DNA of 64,000 bases. Source: Proteus vulgaris (GTDB lineage: Bacteria > Pseudomonadota > Gammaproteobacteria > Enterobacterales > Enterobacteriaceae). Within the stretch, counting starts at the first letter, position 1. Every line of letters begins with the position of its first letter. The position numbers and the translations under genes are program-made. The stretch spans positions 42,004 through 106,003 of the forward strand of contig NZ_JAEHOQ010000016.1 of the NCBI RefSeq assembly GCF_016239305.1, given 5' to 3'. The notes beneath the pieces are model-generated. The model was not told the origin of the DNA, searched no databases, and saw only the letters and a program-made list of their open reading frames with translations. Of the stretch, positions 1 to 10,202 are shown one piece after another.

Positions 1-2
1 CT

Positions 3-620
3 GCTTATCGCGTTGGTAATCAGCAATTACATTCGGATGAAGAGCGGCGTATCTCATTTCATATTCGTTATAACAGGCCATCTGCACTTTTTGCTCGTTG
101 CTGGTTATTGGTTGAAGGCGAAACGGAAATTTGGCTAATGAACGAGTTGGCAAGACAATGTAATTATTTCTTTGAAGCCGAAGGAATAAAAGTTATCGAA
201 TTTGCACAATGTGGACTTAAGCCATTATTAAAGTATGCAACGTATATGGGAATAGAATGGCATACTTTAGTGGATGGTGATGAAGCAGGTAAGAAATATG
301 CCGCAACCGTTAAAGATTTTGCATCAAAAAGTAATGATGCTGAACGTGATAGATTAACAAAGCTCCCAGCCTTAGATATGGAACATTTCTTATACAAAGA
401 AGGCTTTCGTAATGTGTATCATGATGTTGCAGGTGTACCTGATAATGAAAAATGGCCAACTCGACGTGTGATTATTAAAGCTATCCAACGTTCATCGAAA
501 CCTGATCTCGCACTAACGGTAGCTAACAATGCTGCTCAACGAGGAGTAGACTCCATCCCCTCCATACTGAAAAGTATGTTTTCTCGTGTTGCATGGCTTG
601 CTAGAGGCAAAGCAAATTAG
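3..620 (+). CDS. ybjD: ATP-dependent OLD-family endonuclease, C-terminal TOPRIM part (partial, YbjD-like)
   Basis: The reading frame is open from base 3, with no start codon in the window, so the 5' part of the gene lies outside. What remains is a TOPRIM nuclease domain: LVEGETE (the metal-binding Glu motif) near the new N-terminus, then LVDGDEAGKKYA with the paired acidic residues. The family (OLD/YbjD) joins an N-terminal ABC-type ATPase to this nuclease. E. coli ybjD also lies just upstream of macAB, so this is probably the chromosomal YbjD rather than a phage-defence OLD gene. ybjX, which separates the two in E. coli, is absent. The first internal ATG, at 108, would cut into the TOPRIM motif and is not a real start. 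Confidence 0.85.
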   Translation, partial: AYRVGNQQLHSDEERRISFHIRYNRPSALFARCWLLVEGETEIWLMNELARQCNYFFEAEGIKVIEFAQCGLKPLLKYATYMGIEWHTLVDGDEAGKKYAATVKDFASKSNDAERDRLTKLPALDMEHFLYKEGFRNVYHDVAGVPDNEKWPTRRVIIKAIQRSSKPDLALTVANNAAQRGVDSIPSILKSMFSRVAWLARGKAN

Positions 621-743
621 GCCGTTATAGCAAGAAAGATAAACGCACGAGATCAATGTAAATTCTATTTAGCGATGAAGGTTAATATCATCGCTAAAGT
701 TTCTTATGGTTTATTAAATTGTTATGTTTAGGAAGGATATTGT

Positions 744-1853
744 ATGGCTTTTTTATCTTTAAAAAAGCGCGGGAAAGTGCTCACCCTGATTTTAATTGCG
801 GTTGCTATTATCGCCTATTTTTTTTGGCCGAAAGAAAATGTACCGTCATATCAAACACAAATCATTACGCGAGGTGAGCTGTCAAAAGAAGTGACAGCAA
901 CAGGTAAGCTTGATGCTGTGCGTAAAGTTGATGTGGGTGCGCAAGTCAGTGGCCAATTACAAACTTTATTTGTGAAAGAGGGCGATGCGGTTAAAAAGGG
1001 CGATTTGTTAGCAATTATTGATCCTAAAAAAGCGCAAAATGAAGTCACTGAATCGCAAGAAACCAACAATGAGCTTAGAGCAAATCTTCAGCAGGCACAG
1101 GCCGAATTACGTTTAGCGCAACTTACATATCAACGTCAGTTAAAGCTGATTGGTACGCATGCAATTGCACAAGATGAACTTGATCGTACTAAAACCGATG
1201 TTGATGTTAAAAAAGCGCGCATTATCACCTATGAAGCGCAAATTAAAAAGAATCAAGCAACTTTAGATACAGCCAAGACTAACCTTCAATATACGCGTAT
1301 CACTGCGCCTATGGATGGCATAGTGACGTTTATTAAAACCCTAGAAGGCCAAACCGTTATTGCGGCGCAAGAAGCACCAACGATTTTAACTTTAGCAGAT
1401 TTAGATACGATGCTGGTAAAAGCGGAAGTATCTGAAGCAGATGTTATTTATTTAAAACCTGATCTTAATGCCTCTTTTACAGTGTTAGGCGCGCCTGATA
1501 AAGCCTTTAGCGGTAAGTTAAAAGATATTCTGCCAACGCCTGAAAAAATTAATGATGCTATTTTCTACTATGCCCGTTTTGAAGTGCCTAATGAGCAACA
1601 TTTACTACGCTTACAAATGACTGCACAAGTTAAAATTCTTATCGAAAATAAGAAAGATGTGCTCCTGGTACCGCTTTCAGTATTAGGTGAGGATGCAGGT
1701 ATTAATGAATATTATGTTGATGTTTTAGTTAATGGTCAGCCAGAAAAACGCACGGTAAAAATAGGTATGCGTACTGATGTTTATGCTGAAGTCCTCAGCG
1801 GATTAAAAGAGAACGATGAGGTGATTCTGGGTGAAACTTCAGGAGATGCATAA
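744..1853 (+). CDS. macA: MacA, periplasmic adaptor of the MacAB-TolC efflux pump
   Basis: Membrane fusion protein that links the MacB transporter to the outer-membrane channel TolC for export of macrolides and other large substrates. At 369 residues it is the usual length. An N-terminal membrane anchor lies at about residues 12-28. It is followed by the lipoyl half-motif VDVGAQVSGQL, an alpha-helical hairpin, and the second half around YTRITAPMDGIV. ATG at 744 is preceded by an AAGGA ribosome site at good spacing. The TAA overlaps the macB ATG (TAATG), so the two genes are translationally coupled. No separate promoter is seen between them. Confidence 0.95.
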   Translation: MAFLSLKKRGKVLTLILIAVAIIAYFFWPKENVPSYQTQIITRGELSKEVTATGKLDAVRKVDVGAQVSGQLQTLFVKEGDAVKKGDLLAIIDPKKAQNEVTESQETNNELRANLQQAQAELRLAQLTYQRQLKLIGTHAIAQDELDRTKTDVDVKKARIITYEAQIKKNQATLDTAKTNLQYTRITAPMDGIVTFIKTLEGQTVIAAQEAPTILTLADLDTMLVKAEVSEADVIYLKPDLNASFTVLGAPDKAFSGKLKDILPTPEKINDAIFYYARFEVPNEQHLLRLQMTAQVKILIENKKDVLLVPLSVLGEDAGINEYYVDVLVNGQPEKRTVKIGMRTDVYAEVLSGLKENDEVILGETSGDA

Positions 1854-3799
1854 TGCCAGCATTATTAGAACTCAATGAGGTTAGTCGCGCATATAGCAAT
1901 GGTGAGGAAGAAACGATTGTTCTCAATAAAGTCTCATTAACGATTAATGCGGGTGAAATGGTCGCTATTATGGGCGCGTCCGGCTCTGGTAAATCGACCT
2001 TAATGAATATCCTAGGATGTTTGGATAAGCCAAGTAGCGGTGAATATAAAGTTGCGGGTCAAAGTGTCGCACAAATGGAAGGTGATCAACTTGCGGCATT
2101 ACGTCGTGAACACTTTGGGTTTATTTTTCAACGCTATCATTTAATGGCGCACTTAAGTGCAGAGCAGAATGTCGAAATTCCCGCTATTTATGCAGATAAA
2201 AATGCTACTCAACGTAAAGAAAGAGCGCGTGAATTATTAACTCGTTTAGGATTAGGCGAGCGTGTTGATTATCGACCTAATCAGCTTTCTGGCGGTCAGC
2301 AACAACGTGTAAGTATTGCGAGAGCGTTAATGAATGGAGGCGAAGTCATTCTTGCTGATGAGCCTACTGGTGCATTAGATAGTCATTCTGGTAAAGAAGT
2401 AATGGCTATTTTGAAGCAATTAAATGAACAAGGACATACAGTTATTATCGTAACGCATGATCCTTTAATTGCAGAACAAGCTGAACGAATTATCGAAATA
2501 AAAGACGGTAAAATTATTAGTGATAATCGTCATCAAACAACAACACATAAAGTTAAAAAAGAAACGACAACTGTTTTAACTTCCTCTTATTTTGGACAAG
2601 TTGTAGGGCGTTTTACTCAAGCACTAGAAATGGCTTGGCGTGCCATGGTTGTCAATAAAGTACGCACATTATTGACAATGCTTGGCATTATTATAGGGAT
2701 CGCTTCTGTCGTGACTATTATTGTCATTGGTGATGCTGCAAAAAGTATGGTGCTTTCTGATATAAAAGCCATTGGTTCAAATACCATCGATATTTATCCT
2801 GGAAAAGATTTTGGTAGTGACTCCCCTGAAGACAGACAATCATTAACGCTACAAGATGTTTTCGCCTTAAAACAGCAGTCTTATGTGCAAGCTGTAACAC
2901 CGCAAGTGCAATTTAGTACGCGATTACGTCGTGGAAATCAAGACTCTCCGGCCTCGGTTGCGGGGGTGAGTGAAGATTATTTTACTGTGTATGCTATGAA
3001 GTTTTCGCAAGGGCGCTCATTTACCCAAGATATGATCCAGCGACAAGCTCAGGTTGTTGTGATTGACGAAAATACTCGCCATCGATTTTTTCCAACTAAG
3101 AAAGATGTGATTGGTGAGCAAATTATTATTCGCAATATTCCATCTACGATTGTCGGCGTTATAGCAGACAAAAAATCAGCTTTTGGGAATGGGCAGTCAT
3201 TACGTGTTTGGGTACCTTATAGTACGTTAAATAGTCGTATTTTAAATCGTTCATATCTTGATAGCATTACGGTAAGAGCAATAGAAGGCTATGATGCCAG
3301 CGTAGCAGAACAACAAATGATCCGTTTGCTCACGATCCGACATGGTAAAAAAGATATTTTCACTTATAACCTTGATAGTTTTATTAAAGCGGCCGAGAGC
3401 ACCACACAAACAATGCAATTATTTCTTACACTTGTTGCGGTTATTTCATTAGTCGTTGGTGGCATTGGTGTTATGAATATTATGCTGGTTTCTGTGACTG
3501 AAAGAACGAGAGAGATCGGTATTAGAATGGCAGTTGGTGCGAGAGCGAGTGATGTGATGCAACAGTTTCTCATTGAGTCTGTATTAGTTTGTTTAGTTGG
3601 GGGCGTGTTAGGAATTGCTCTTTCGTTTAGTATCGCAATGATTGCAAGTGTGATGTTACCGGATTGGCATTTTGTATTCCAACCTATTGCATTAATCAGT
3701 GCTTTTATTTGTTCAACTGCTATTGGGGTTATTTTCGGATTCTTACCTGCAAGAAGTGCGGCAAAAATGAATCCAATTGATGCATTAGCTCGAGAATAA
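1853..3799 (+). CDS. macB: MacB, ABC-type macrolide/peptide efflux transporter
   Basis: Fused ATPase and membrane protein of the tripartite pump with MacA and TolC. An N-terminal ABC domain has Walker A GASGSGKST at about residues 41-49, signature LSGGQQQR, and Walker B ILADEPTGALD. Then come one membrane helix at about 275-295, a large periplasmic domain, and three C-terminal helices, the MacB/FtsX fold. At 648 residues it is full length. Its ATG overlaps the macA stop. A strong hairpin terminator follows at once, so macAB is a two-gene operon here. Confidence 0.95.
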   Translation: MPALLELNEVSRAYSNGEEETIVLNKVSLTINAGEMVAIMGASGSGKSTLMNILGCLDKPSSGEYKVAGQSVAQMEGDQLAALRREHFGFIFQRYHLMAHLSAEQNVEIPAIYADKNATQRKERARELLTRLGLGERVDYRPNQLSGGQQQRVSIARALMNGGEVILADEPTGALDSHSGKEVMAILKQLNEQGHTVIIVTHDPLIAEQAERIIEIKDGKIISDNRHQTTTHKVKKETTTVLTSSYFGQVVGRFTQALEMAWRAMVVNKVRTLLTMLGIIIGIASVVTIIVIGDAAKSMVLSDIKAIGSNTIDIYPGKDFGSDSPEDRQSLTLQDVFALKQQSYVQAVTPQVQFSTRLRRGNQDSPASVAGVSEDYFTVYAMKFSQGRSFTQDMIQRQAQVVVIDENTRHRFFPTKKDVIGEQIIIRNIPSTIVGVIADKKSAFGNGQSLRVWVPYSTLNSRILNRSYLDSITVRAIEGYDASVAEQQMIRLLTIRHGKKDIFTYNLDSFIKAAESTTQTMQLFLTLVAVISLVVGGIGVMNIMLVSVTERTREIGIRMAVGARASDVMQQFLIESVLVCLVGGVLGIALSFSIAMIASVMLPDWHFVFQPIALISAFICSTAIGVIFGFLPARSAAKMNPIDALARE

Positions 3800-3814
3800 T
3801 TCAAATAATAAGAT

Positions 3815-3846
3815 AAAAGCCCTTAAGTATATAAAGGGCTTTTATT
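3815..3846 (+). terminator. Rho-independent terminator after macB
   Basis: Ten-base perfect arms AAAAGCCCTT and AAGGGCTTTT separated by a short AT loop, ending in a T run. It lies 15 bases after the macB stop. It could also work on the minus strand for cspD, which converges on it. Confidence 0.85.
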
Positions 3847-3935
3847 TGAATGAATTAGGTATCATTCTTGACTGAAAAAACCTAACCTCATTGGGCAAAA
3901 GGTATTATCAGGTTTATTTATACTGTGCATATCTT

Positions 3936-4145
3936 CTATTCAATGATAGGAATGATAAGGTCAGCATGGTCACCTTTAGGCCCTTTTATCGTGCTATAAT
4001 TAACTTTCTGCCCCGCTTTAAGTGTGCGGTAGCCTTCCATTCTAATTGTTGAGTAGTGGGCAAAAATATCTTCGCCACCTTCTGCTGGGGTAATGAAACC
4101 AAAGCCCTTAGCATTATTGAACCACTTTACTGTACCTGTCTCCAT
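3936..4145 (-). CDS. cspD: CspD, cold-shock-domain DNA replication inhibitor
   Basis: Small single-stranded nucleic-acid-binding protein. In E. coli CspD is made in stationary phase and blocks replication. The OB-fold carries RNP1-like KGFGFI and RNP2-like DIFAHY in the sequence start MxxGTVKWFNNAKGFGFI. The DIFAHYSTI form and the position opposite clpS identify CspD rather than CspA/CspE. The protein is 69 residues, slightly shorter than E. coli CspD, lacking the last few tail residues. It is divergent from clpS across about 290 bases, as in E. coli. Confidence 0.93.
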   Translation of the reverse strand: METGTVKWFNNAKGFGFITPAEGGEDIFAHYSTIRMEGYRTLKAGQKVNYSTIKGPKGDHADLIIPIIE

Positions 4146-4434
4146 ACTTAGCTTCTCTCATATACTTATATTTATTTGTTTAACATCACTTTCAGTATAT
4201 TTACTGAGCTGTTCATAAAACATACTCTATTTTATTGTTTCAGTCGTCAAGAGGTGGAAGGGATAGAAAGTGTTTCGATAAGGTGAAATTTTGATGTAGC
4301 TAACGCTTTGTTATTTTTTTGGATGTAAAAAGAGGGAATAAAAAAGCGTTGATAGGCAGACTTTCCTGTGAGATGGTAAACTAAATGTCATAATTGAAAG
4401 TGACGTTTAACAAAACTATGAGTAATGCAAAACA

Positions 4435-4749
4435 ATGGGTCAGTTTGATTTTTTAACAGAAACCACGCTAAGGGATGATGTTCATCAGGTAAACGAGCCA
4501 CCAGCAATGTATAAGGTGATCTTGAATAATGATGATTACACCCCCATGGATTTTGTTGTAGAAGTGCTTACGATGTATTTTTTTCTCAGTGAAGAAAAAG
4601 CAACACAAATTATGCTGGACGTTCATCATAAAGGGAAAGGAGTTTGTGGGGTTTATAGTGCGGATATTGCTGAAACAAAAGTGGCACAAGTTAATCTGTA
4701 TGCAAGAGAAAACGAATACCCACTTTTATGTACTCTTGAACAAGCATGA
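4435..4749 (+). CDS. clpS: ClpS, N-end-rule adaptor for ClpA
   Basis: Adaptor that binds N-terminal Leu/Phe/Tyr/Trp and hands substrates to ClpAP. The core is typical: [20 protein letters not shown], the [11 protein letters not shown] stretch and the [14 protein letters not shown] tail. ATG 4435 gives 104 residues but has only a weak ribosome site. An alternative ATG at 4418 in another frame reads MSNAKQWVS and stops at 4456. Those residues resemble the missing N-terminus of other ClpS proteins, so a frameshift or different start near 4435-4456 cannot be excluded. clpA follows 30 bases later. Confidence 0.92.
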   Translation: MGQFDFLTETTLRDDVHQVNEPPAMYKVILNNDDYTPMDFVVEVLTMYFFLSEEKATQIMLDVHHKGKGVCGVYSADIAETKVAQVNLYARENEYPLLCTLEQA

Positions 4750-4779
4750 TCCGGTTAGTCTTTTAAGGAGGAGGTGCTT

Positions 4780-7071
4780 ATGCTTAATCACGAATTAGAG
4801 CTGAGTCTTAATGTTGCATTCGCGAAAGCCCGTGATAACAGACACGAATTTATGACTGTAGAGCACCTGTTGTTGGCGCTATTAAGTAATAAATCGGCAC
4901 GCGAAGCATTGGAAGCTTGTAAAGTCGATCTGGCAGTCTTACGCGAAGAACTTGAAGTCTTTATTCGTAAAACAACCCCTATTTTGCCTGAAAATGTAGA
5001 CAGAGAAACACAGCCAACGCTGAGTTTTCAGCGTGTATTACAACGTGCTGTTTTTCATGTTCAATCATCAGGTAAAAATGAAGTCTCTGGCGCTAATGTG
5101 CTGGTGGCTATTTTTAGTGAACAAGAATCTCACGCAGCTTACTTATTACGTAAACATGACGTTAGTCGCCTTGATGTCGTAAATTTTATTTCTCATGGTA
5201 TTTCAAAAGAAGATCAGCAAAACGAAAATCTTTCTGACATGAATGATATGAACGCACAATCTCAACAAGAGATGCCTCAAGGTGACGATCATATGGATAA
5301 TTTTACGACTAATCTTAATCAGTTAGCGCGCCAAGGTAAAATAGACCCCCTGATTGGGCGTCAAGCTGAATTAGAACGAACTATTCAAGTATTATGTCGT
5401 CGCCGTAAAAATAATCCGCTATTAGTGGGTGAATCAGGCGTCGGTAAAACGGCAATTGCAGAAGGGCTAGCATGGCGCATTGAACAAGATGATGTTCCTG
5501 ACGTTATGAAAGGCTACACTATTTATTCACTAGACATTGGTTCGCTATTAGCGGGAACTAAATATCGTGGTGATTTCGAAAAACGGTTTAAAGCGTTACT
5601 AAAAACCCTTGAAAAAGATGAGAAAAGCATCTTATTTATTGATGAGATCCATACCATTATTGGTGCTGGAGCTGCATCAGGTGGACAGGTAGACGCAGCG
5701 AACTTAATCAAACCTCTGTTATCAGGTGGACGAATTCGAGTTATAGGCTCTACGACTTATCAAGAATTTAGTAATATTTTTGAAAAAGACAGAGCGCTTG
5801 CACGTCGTTTCCAAAAAATTGATGTAACAGAACCTTCACCTGATGAAACTGTTTTAATCATCAAAGGGTTACGTCAGAAATATGAAGCGCACCACGAGGT
5901 ACGTTATACCAATAAAGCGATTCAGGCTGCGGTGGATTTATCAGTTAAATACATTACAGATAGACATCTACCGGATAAAGCTATTGATGTTATTGATGAA
6001 GCGGGTGCAAAAACACGTTTAATTGCGCCAAGTAAACGCAAAAAGACGATCAATGTTTCTGATATTGAGTCAGTAGTTGCTAAAATTGCGCGTATTCCTG
6101 AAAAAACAGTTTCTAGTAGCGATAAATCGATACTGAAAAACCTCGATAACCAATTAAAAATGTTGGTATTTGGTCAAGATCCTGCAATTCATGCACTATC
6201 TGAGGCCATTAAAATGAGTCGAGCAGGCTTAGGCCAAGATAACAAACCAGTAGGTTCATTCTTATTTGCTGGCCCAACTGGGGTAGGTAAAACAGAAGTT
6301 ACTGTGCAATTAGCGAAAGCGTTGAATGTTAAATTATTACGCTTTGACATGTCTGAATATATGGAGCGACATACTGTTAGTCGTTTAATTGGTGCGCCTC
6401 CAGGTTATGTTGGTTTTGACCAAGGTGGATTATTAACTGATGCAGTAATCAAAAACCCTTATTCCGTTGTGTTACTTGATGAAATTGAAAAAGCACATCC
6501 AGATGTGTTCAATATTCTGCTACAAGTCATGGATAACGGTACATTAACAGATAACAATGGTCGCAAAGCGGATTTCCGTAATGTTATTTTAGTAATGACT
6601 ACCAATGCGGGTGTGCGTGAAACGCAACGTAAGTCGATTGGATTTACAGAGCAAGACAATAGCACAGATGCTATGGCGGAAATTAAAAAGGCATTCTCAC
6701 CTGAATTCCGTAACCGTTTAGATAATATTATTTGGTTTAATGCATTATCACCTGAAATTATCTCTATGGTAGTGGATAAATTTATTGTCGAGCTACAAGT
6801 ACAGTTAGATGATAAAGGGGTATCGTTAGAAGTGAGTCAAGAAGCACGCCAATGGTTGTGTGATAAAGGCTATGATAAAGCGATGGGCGCAAGACCAATG
6901 GCACGTGTTATCCAAGAAAATCTGAAAAAACCATTAGCTAACGAGATTTTATTTGGATCTCTTGTTAATGGCGGTTCGGTTTCTGTTACATTGGATAAAC
7001 TAGCAGGTAAGTTAAACTACGAGTTTATCAGTCAAGAAAAGCTGGCTAAGAATGAAGATACCGTTATCTAA
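4780..7071 (+). CDS. clpA: ClpA, AAA+ unfoldase of the ClpAP protease
   Basis: ATP-driven unfoldase that feeds proteins to ClpP. In order: N-domain (Clp_N repeats, [10 protein letters not shown] at the start), first AAA+ module with Walker A GESGVGKT at about residues 217-224, and second AAA+ module with GPTGVGKT at about 498-505 and Walker [13 protein letters not shown]. At 763 residues it is close to the E. coli length. I chose ATG 4780 because AAGGAGGAG sits just upstream and the product then starts MLNHELE as in relatives. The in-frame GTG at 4774 lies inside that ribosome site. It is probably co-transcribed with clpS. Confidence 0.96.
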   Translation: MLNHELELSLNVAFAKARDNRHEFMTVEHLLLALLSNKSAREALEACKVDLAVLREELEVFIRKTTPILPENVDRETQPTLSFQRVLQRAVFHVQSSGKNEVSGANVLVAIFSEQESHAAYLLRKHDVSRLDVVNFISHGISKEDQQNENLSDMNDMNAQSQQEMPQGDDHMDNFTTNLNQLARQGKIDPLIGRQAELERTIQVLCRRRKNNPLLVGESGVGKTAIAEGLAWRIEQDDVPDVMKGYTIYSLDIGSLLAGTKYRGDFEKRFKALLKTLEKDEKSILFIDEIHTIIGAGAASGGQVDAANLIKPLLSGGRIRVIGSTTYQEFSNIFEKDRALARRFQKIDVTEPSPDETVLIIKGLRQKYEAHHEVRYTNKAIQAAVDLSVKYITDRHLPDKAIDVIDEAGAKTRLIAPSKRKKTINVSDIESVVAKIARIPEKTVSSSDKSILKNLDNQLKMLVFGQDPAIHALSEAIKMSRAGLGQDNKPVGSFLFAGPTGVGKTEVTVQLAKALNVKLLRFDMSEYMERHTVSRLIGAPPGYVGFDQGGLLTDAVIKNPYSVVLLDEIEKAHPDVFNILLQVMDNGTLTDNNGRKADFRNVILVMTTNAGVRETQRKSIGFTEQDNSTDAMAEIKKAFSPEFRNRLDNIIWFNALSPEIISMVVDKFIVELQVQLDDKGVSLEVSQEARQWLCDKGYDKAMGARPMARVIQENLKKPLANEILFGSLVNGGSVSVTLDKLAGKLNYEFISQEKLAKNEDTVI

Positions 7072-7106
7072 GGGGTCGCGGTTAACTTATTAAGCCATAA
7101 ACGCAT

Positions 7107-7154
7107 ACACCACAGGTGAGCATTAATAAATGCCTTGCCTGTGGTGTTTTTTTT
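7107..7154 (+). terminator. Terminator after clpA
   Basis: Perfect 10-base arms ACACCACAGG and CCTGTGGTGT around a 21-base loop, followed by eight T. It lies 36 bases after the clpA stop and 40 bases before the end of the converging infA gene. No tRNA-Ser (serW in E. coli) is seen in this gap. Confidence 0.9.
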
Positions 7155-7194
7155 CACCCGTTATATGACAATAACGGGAGAGAACAGATTGGGA

Positions 7195-7413
<219 letters not shown>

Positions 7414-7754
7414 CTAATCCTCTAAGTTTTAATAACCATATTTTTTAAACGGCAAGATAATGCCGAAAATATTGTCCTATGTAAAGGAATGTTATCGGAT
7501 AGCAATGGTGTTCACCTTGCTATTACACTTAACATCCTTACCGTGACTTGCGTTTTACTAAGCTAAAGCAAAAGTAATAACAGAAGTCGTAATTCTTTAT
7601 TTTGTGGTATTTATAACAATAAAATAGCAACACACCCTAACCACATAATGGGTGTGTAAGATAAAATTTTTGTATAAACCTTTTTGCATAAATAACAGAA
7701 TGACATTATTAATTCTGTTTTAAATAAGAAGGGCTTTACAAAAACAAGCAGTGA
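7414..7754. other. infA-aat intergenic region
   Basis: 341 bases without a credible gene. It should hold the infA promoter(s), reading leftwards. The only clear structure is the inverted repeat at 7630-7657, listed separately. No tRNA or small ORF with a ribosome site was found. Confidence 0.5.
7630..7657 (-). terminator. Probable terminator after aat
   Basis: Eight-base perfect arms ACACACCC and GGGTGTGT around a 12-base loop. On the minus strand it is followed by a loose T-rich run (TTGCTATTTTATT). It lies about 100 bases after the aat stop, so it may end the cydDC-aat transcript before infA. Confidence 0.5.
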
Positions 7755-8447
7755 TTATAATTCCAACGATTGCTGATACCAACACTTTTTATCAATAATC
7801 ACTTTTTTCCAGCGAGATAATGCATCTAAATAATGGTCACGCGAGATCTCACTGGCACCTAACGAGGCAGTATGAGAGTTTAGCACCTGACAATCAAATA
7901 GTTGACCCCCATAACGAAGAAAATGGTTATAAAAAGCAATAAAGGCACATTTAGAGGCGTTATCTCTGCGACTAAACATCGATTCACCACAAAAAACCGC
8001 ACCGATATTGATCCCATATAATCCACCCACGAGTTCATCACCTTCCCAGACTTCAACAGAGTGTGCTTCACCTTGATGATACAGTGCTTCATAACCTTCT
8101 TTTATATCAGGGCCTATCCATGTACCTTCATCACGTATAGAACAGGCCTCTATTACTGAAGCAAAGGCGTGATTTAACGTTATTTTATATGGTTGATGAC
8201 GAATAAATTTACGCAAACTACGCCCAATATGTAAATCACCGGCAGGCAATACAGCTCTTGGATCAGGTGACCACCATAATGGTTCTTCGTAAGGGAAGTA
8301 CCAAGGAAAGATCCCTGATTGATATGCAACACGTAACCGAGAAGGGGAGATTTCTCCCCCTATTGCTAATAATCCATTAGGCTCTTTTAATGCTAAATGA
8401 GGCTCTGGGAAATCCAAATCACTATTGTCTAATTGAAACAATGGCAT
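7755..8447 (-). CDS. aat: Leucyl/phenylalanyl-tRNA--protein transferase
   Basis: Cytoplasmic enzyme that adds Leu or Phe from charged tRNA to proteins with N-terminal Arg or Lys, marking them for ClpS-ClpA. Conserved blocks seen: [53 protein letters not shown] and [14 protein letters not shown]. The 230-residue length is normal. It starts one base after the cydC stop, so it is probably translated from the cydDC message. The pathway partners clpS and clpA lie in this window as well. Confidence 0.96.
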   Translation of the reverse strand: MPLFQLDNSDLDFPEPHLALKEPNGLLAIGGEISPSRLRVAYQSGIFPWYFPYEEPLWWSPDPRAVLPAGDLHIGRSLRKFIRHQPYKITLNHAFASVIEACSIRDEGTWIGPDIKEGYEALYHQGEAHSVEVWEGDELVGGLYGINIGAVFCGESMFSRRDNASKCAFIAFYNHFLRYGGQLFDCQVLNSHTASLGASEISRDHYLDALSRWKKVIIDKKCWYQQSLEL

Positions 8448-8448
8448 A

Positions 8449-10200
8449 TTATGCCTCGTGCGTCGGAGTTAATAGTGCCTGTCTTTGATGAAATTTAGCA
8501 TAATGTCCTTGTTGTTGTAATAATGAAGCATGAGTGCCTGTTTCAACGATTTTTCCGTTATCCATAACGCAGATTTTATCCATTTTATCTAAACCGTGGA
8601 GTCGGTGAGTGATCATTAATACTGCTTTACCCTGACAATGCTGATGTAAGAGAGCAAGGATCTGCTGTTCTGTATCGGCGTCAAGGCCCTCTGTTGGCTC
8701 ATCAAGCAATACAAGAGGTGCATTGTGGAGTAGGGCTCTTGCCAGTCCTAAACGTCGCTGTTCGCCGCCTGAGAGCTGTCTACCACCATCGCCCATCCAT
8801 GCGTTTAAGCCTTCATCATTTTCCAGAAGGTGTCCAAGGCCAACTTGTTGAAGTGCATAGACTAGCTCTTCATCCGTAGCCTCTTCTTTTGCCATAATTA
8901 AGTTTTCTCTTAGGGTATGACTAAAGACATGAACACGTTGAGGAACAACAGACATCATTGAACGCAAAGTCGCTTCATCATAATCGGCAATAGATGAATT
9001 ATTTAAGCGGATCGTGCCGTGAGTTGGATCAAAAGCGCGGTTGATCAATTGCAATAGTGTTGATTTACCACAGCCTGTTTTTCCTAGCAATGCAATGTGT
9101 TGTCCTGCTTCAATGGTTAAATCCACATGATTAATAACTTGCATCGGCTGAGCTGGGTAAGTAAAGCACACATTATGCAGGGTAAGTGAAGCACTTTTTC
9201 TTCTTTCTTCCCCTTTTCTAGGGAAAGTGACATCTGGTTTTTGCTCAATTAAATGAGAAATACGTGTTGCAGACGTCATTACTTGTCCTAAATGCTGGAA
9301 AGCAACAGTAACAGGGGCTAAAGATTCAAATGCTGCCAATGCACAGAACGTGAATAATGCAATTAAGGCTTCAGGCATAAAGCTATGGTCTATTCCATCT
9401 GCTGCCAACCATAGAATTAGAGTTGCAGTTAGTCCTGAGGCGAGGATCATCAATGATTGCGATAACCCTGTTAAGTTTGCTTGTTGTGCTTGTCGGTGTA
9501 ACCATTTGGCTTCAAGTTGCGCTAAATTCGCTCTAAAACGAGGTAACGCACCAAAAACAGTCAGTTCTGCTTGCCCTTGTAACATGCTAGTTAGCACAGT
9601 GCGGTATTGTCCACGTAAATCAGTCAGGTCTCGGCCGATAGGTTTACCTGCATAATAGAACACAAAAGGTAAAACAATCAGCAAGGTGAGCATAATACCA
9701 CCTAATGTATTGGCTAAGCGAGCATCAATTAAGCCAAGGCCAAACATAATCATCATAATGACGACAAAAGCGGCAATAATAGGTGAGATAACACGAATAT
9801 AAAGGTGATCTAATGTTTCAACATCAGCCACTAAGCGGTTAAGTAACTCACCTTGACGAAAACGTGCAATTCCACCGGGAGAAAGAGGCAAGATCTTTTC
9901 AAAGGTGAATACTCGTAAATGTGATAATACGCGAAACGTTGCATCATGACTAACGAGTCTTTCAAAATAACGGCCCGCAGTACGAAATATCGCCGCACCA
10001 CGAACACCTGCAGCAGGTAGCATATAGTTAAAGCTATAAATCCCCGCAAAACCGGCTAGAGAAGTACCCGCTAAAAACCAACCTGATAGTGTTAAAAGAC
10101 CAATGCTCGCCAGTAAAGTTAAGATAGCAAGAATAATACCTAGCAATAACATAAACCAGTGGCGACGATAGAGTGCGAGAAAAGGAAGCAATACTTTCAT
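8449..10200 (-). CDS. cydC: CydC, subunit of the CydDC glutathione/cysteine exporter
   Basis: Half of the heterodimeric ABC exporter that moves thiols or haem to the periplasm and is needed to assemble cytochrome bd oxidase. An N-terminal six-helix membrane domain is followed by an ABC domain with Walker [10 protein letters not shown] (about residue 370), signature LSGGEQRR and Walker [13 protein letters not shown]. Length 583 residues. It lies 2 bases after the cydD stop and abuts aat, so the three form one operon. Confidence 0.95.
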   Translation of the reverse strand: MKVLLPFLALYRRHWFMLLLGIILAILTLLASIGLLTLSGWFLAGTSLAGFAGIYSFNYMLPAAGVRGAAIFRTAGRYFERLVSHDATFRVLSHLRVFTFEKILPLSPGGIARFRQGELLNRLVADVETLDHLYIRVISPIIAAFVVIMMIMFGLGLIDARLANTLGGIMLTLLIVLPFVFYYAGKPIGRDLTDLRGQYRTVLTSMLQGQAELTVFGALPRFRANLAQLEAKWLHRQAQQANLTGLSQSLMILASGLTATLILWLAADGIDHSFMPEALIALFTFCALAAFESLAPVTVAFQHLGQVMTSATRISHLIEQKPDVTFPRKGEERRKSASLTLHNVCFTYPAQPMQVINHVDLTIEAGQHIALLGKTGCGKSTLLQLINRAFDPTHGTIRLNNSSIADYDEATLRSMMSVVPQRVHVFSHTLRENLIMAKEEATDEELVYALQQVGLGHLLENDEGLNAWMGDGGRQLSGGEQRRLGLARALLHNAPLVLLDEPTEGLDADTEQQILALLHQHCQGKAVLMITHRLHGLDKMDKICVMDNGKIVETGTHASLLQQQGHYAKFHQRQALLTPTHEA

Positions 10201-10202
10201 AA

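Noticed and set aside
3..620. Phage-defence OLD nuclease system at the left edge
   Set aside because: The gene is cut by the window, has no visible defence partner, and its place beside macAB fits the housekeeping YbjD.
7072..7194. Search for the tRNA-Ser gene found near infA in E. coli
   Set aside because: The gap contains only the clpA terminator; no cloverleaf or GTTCAA arm is present.
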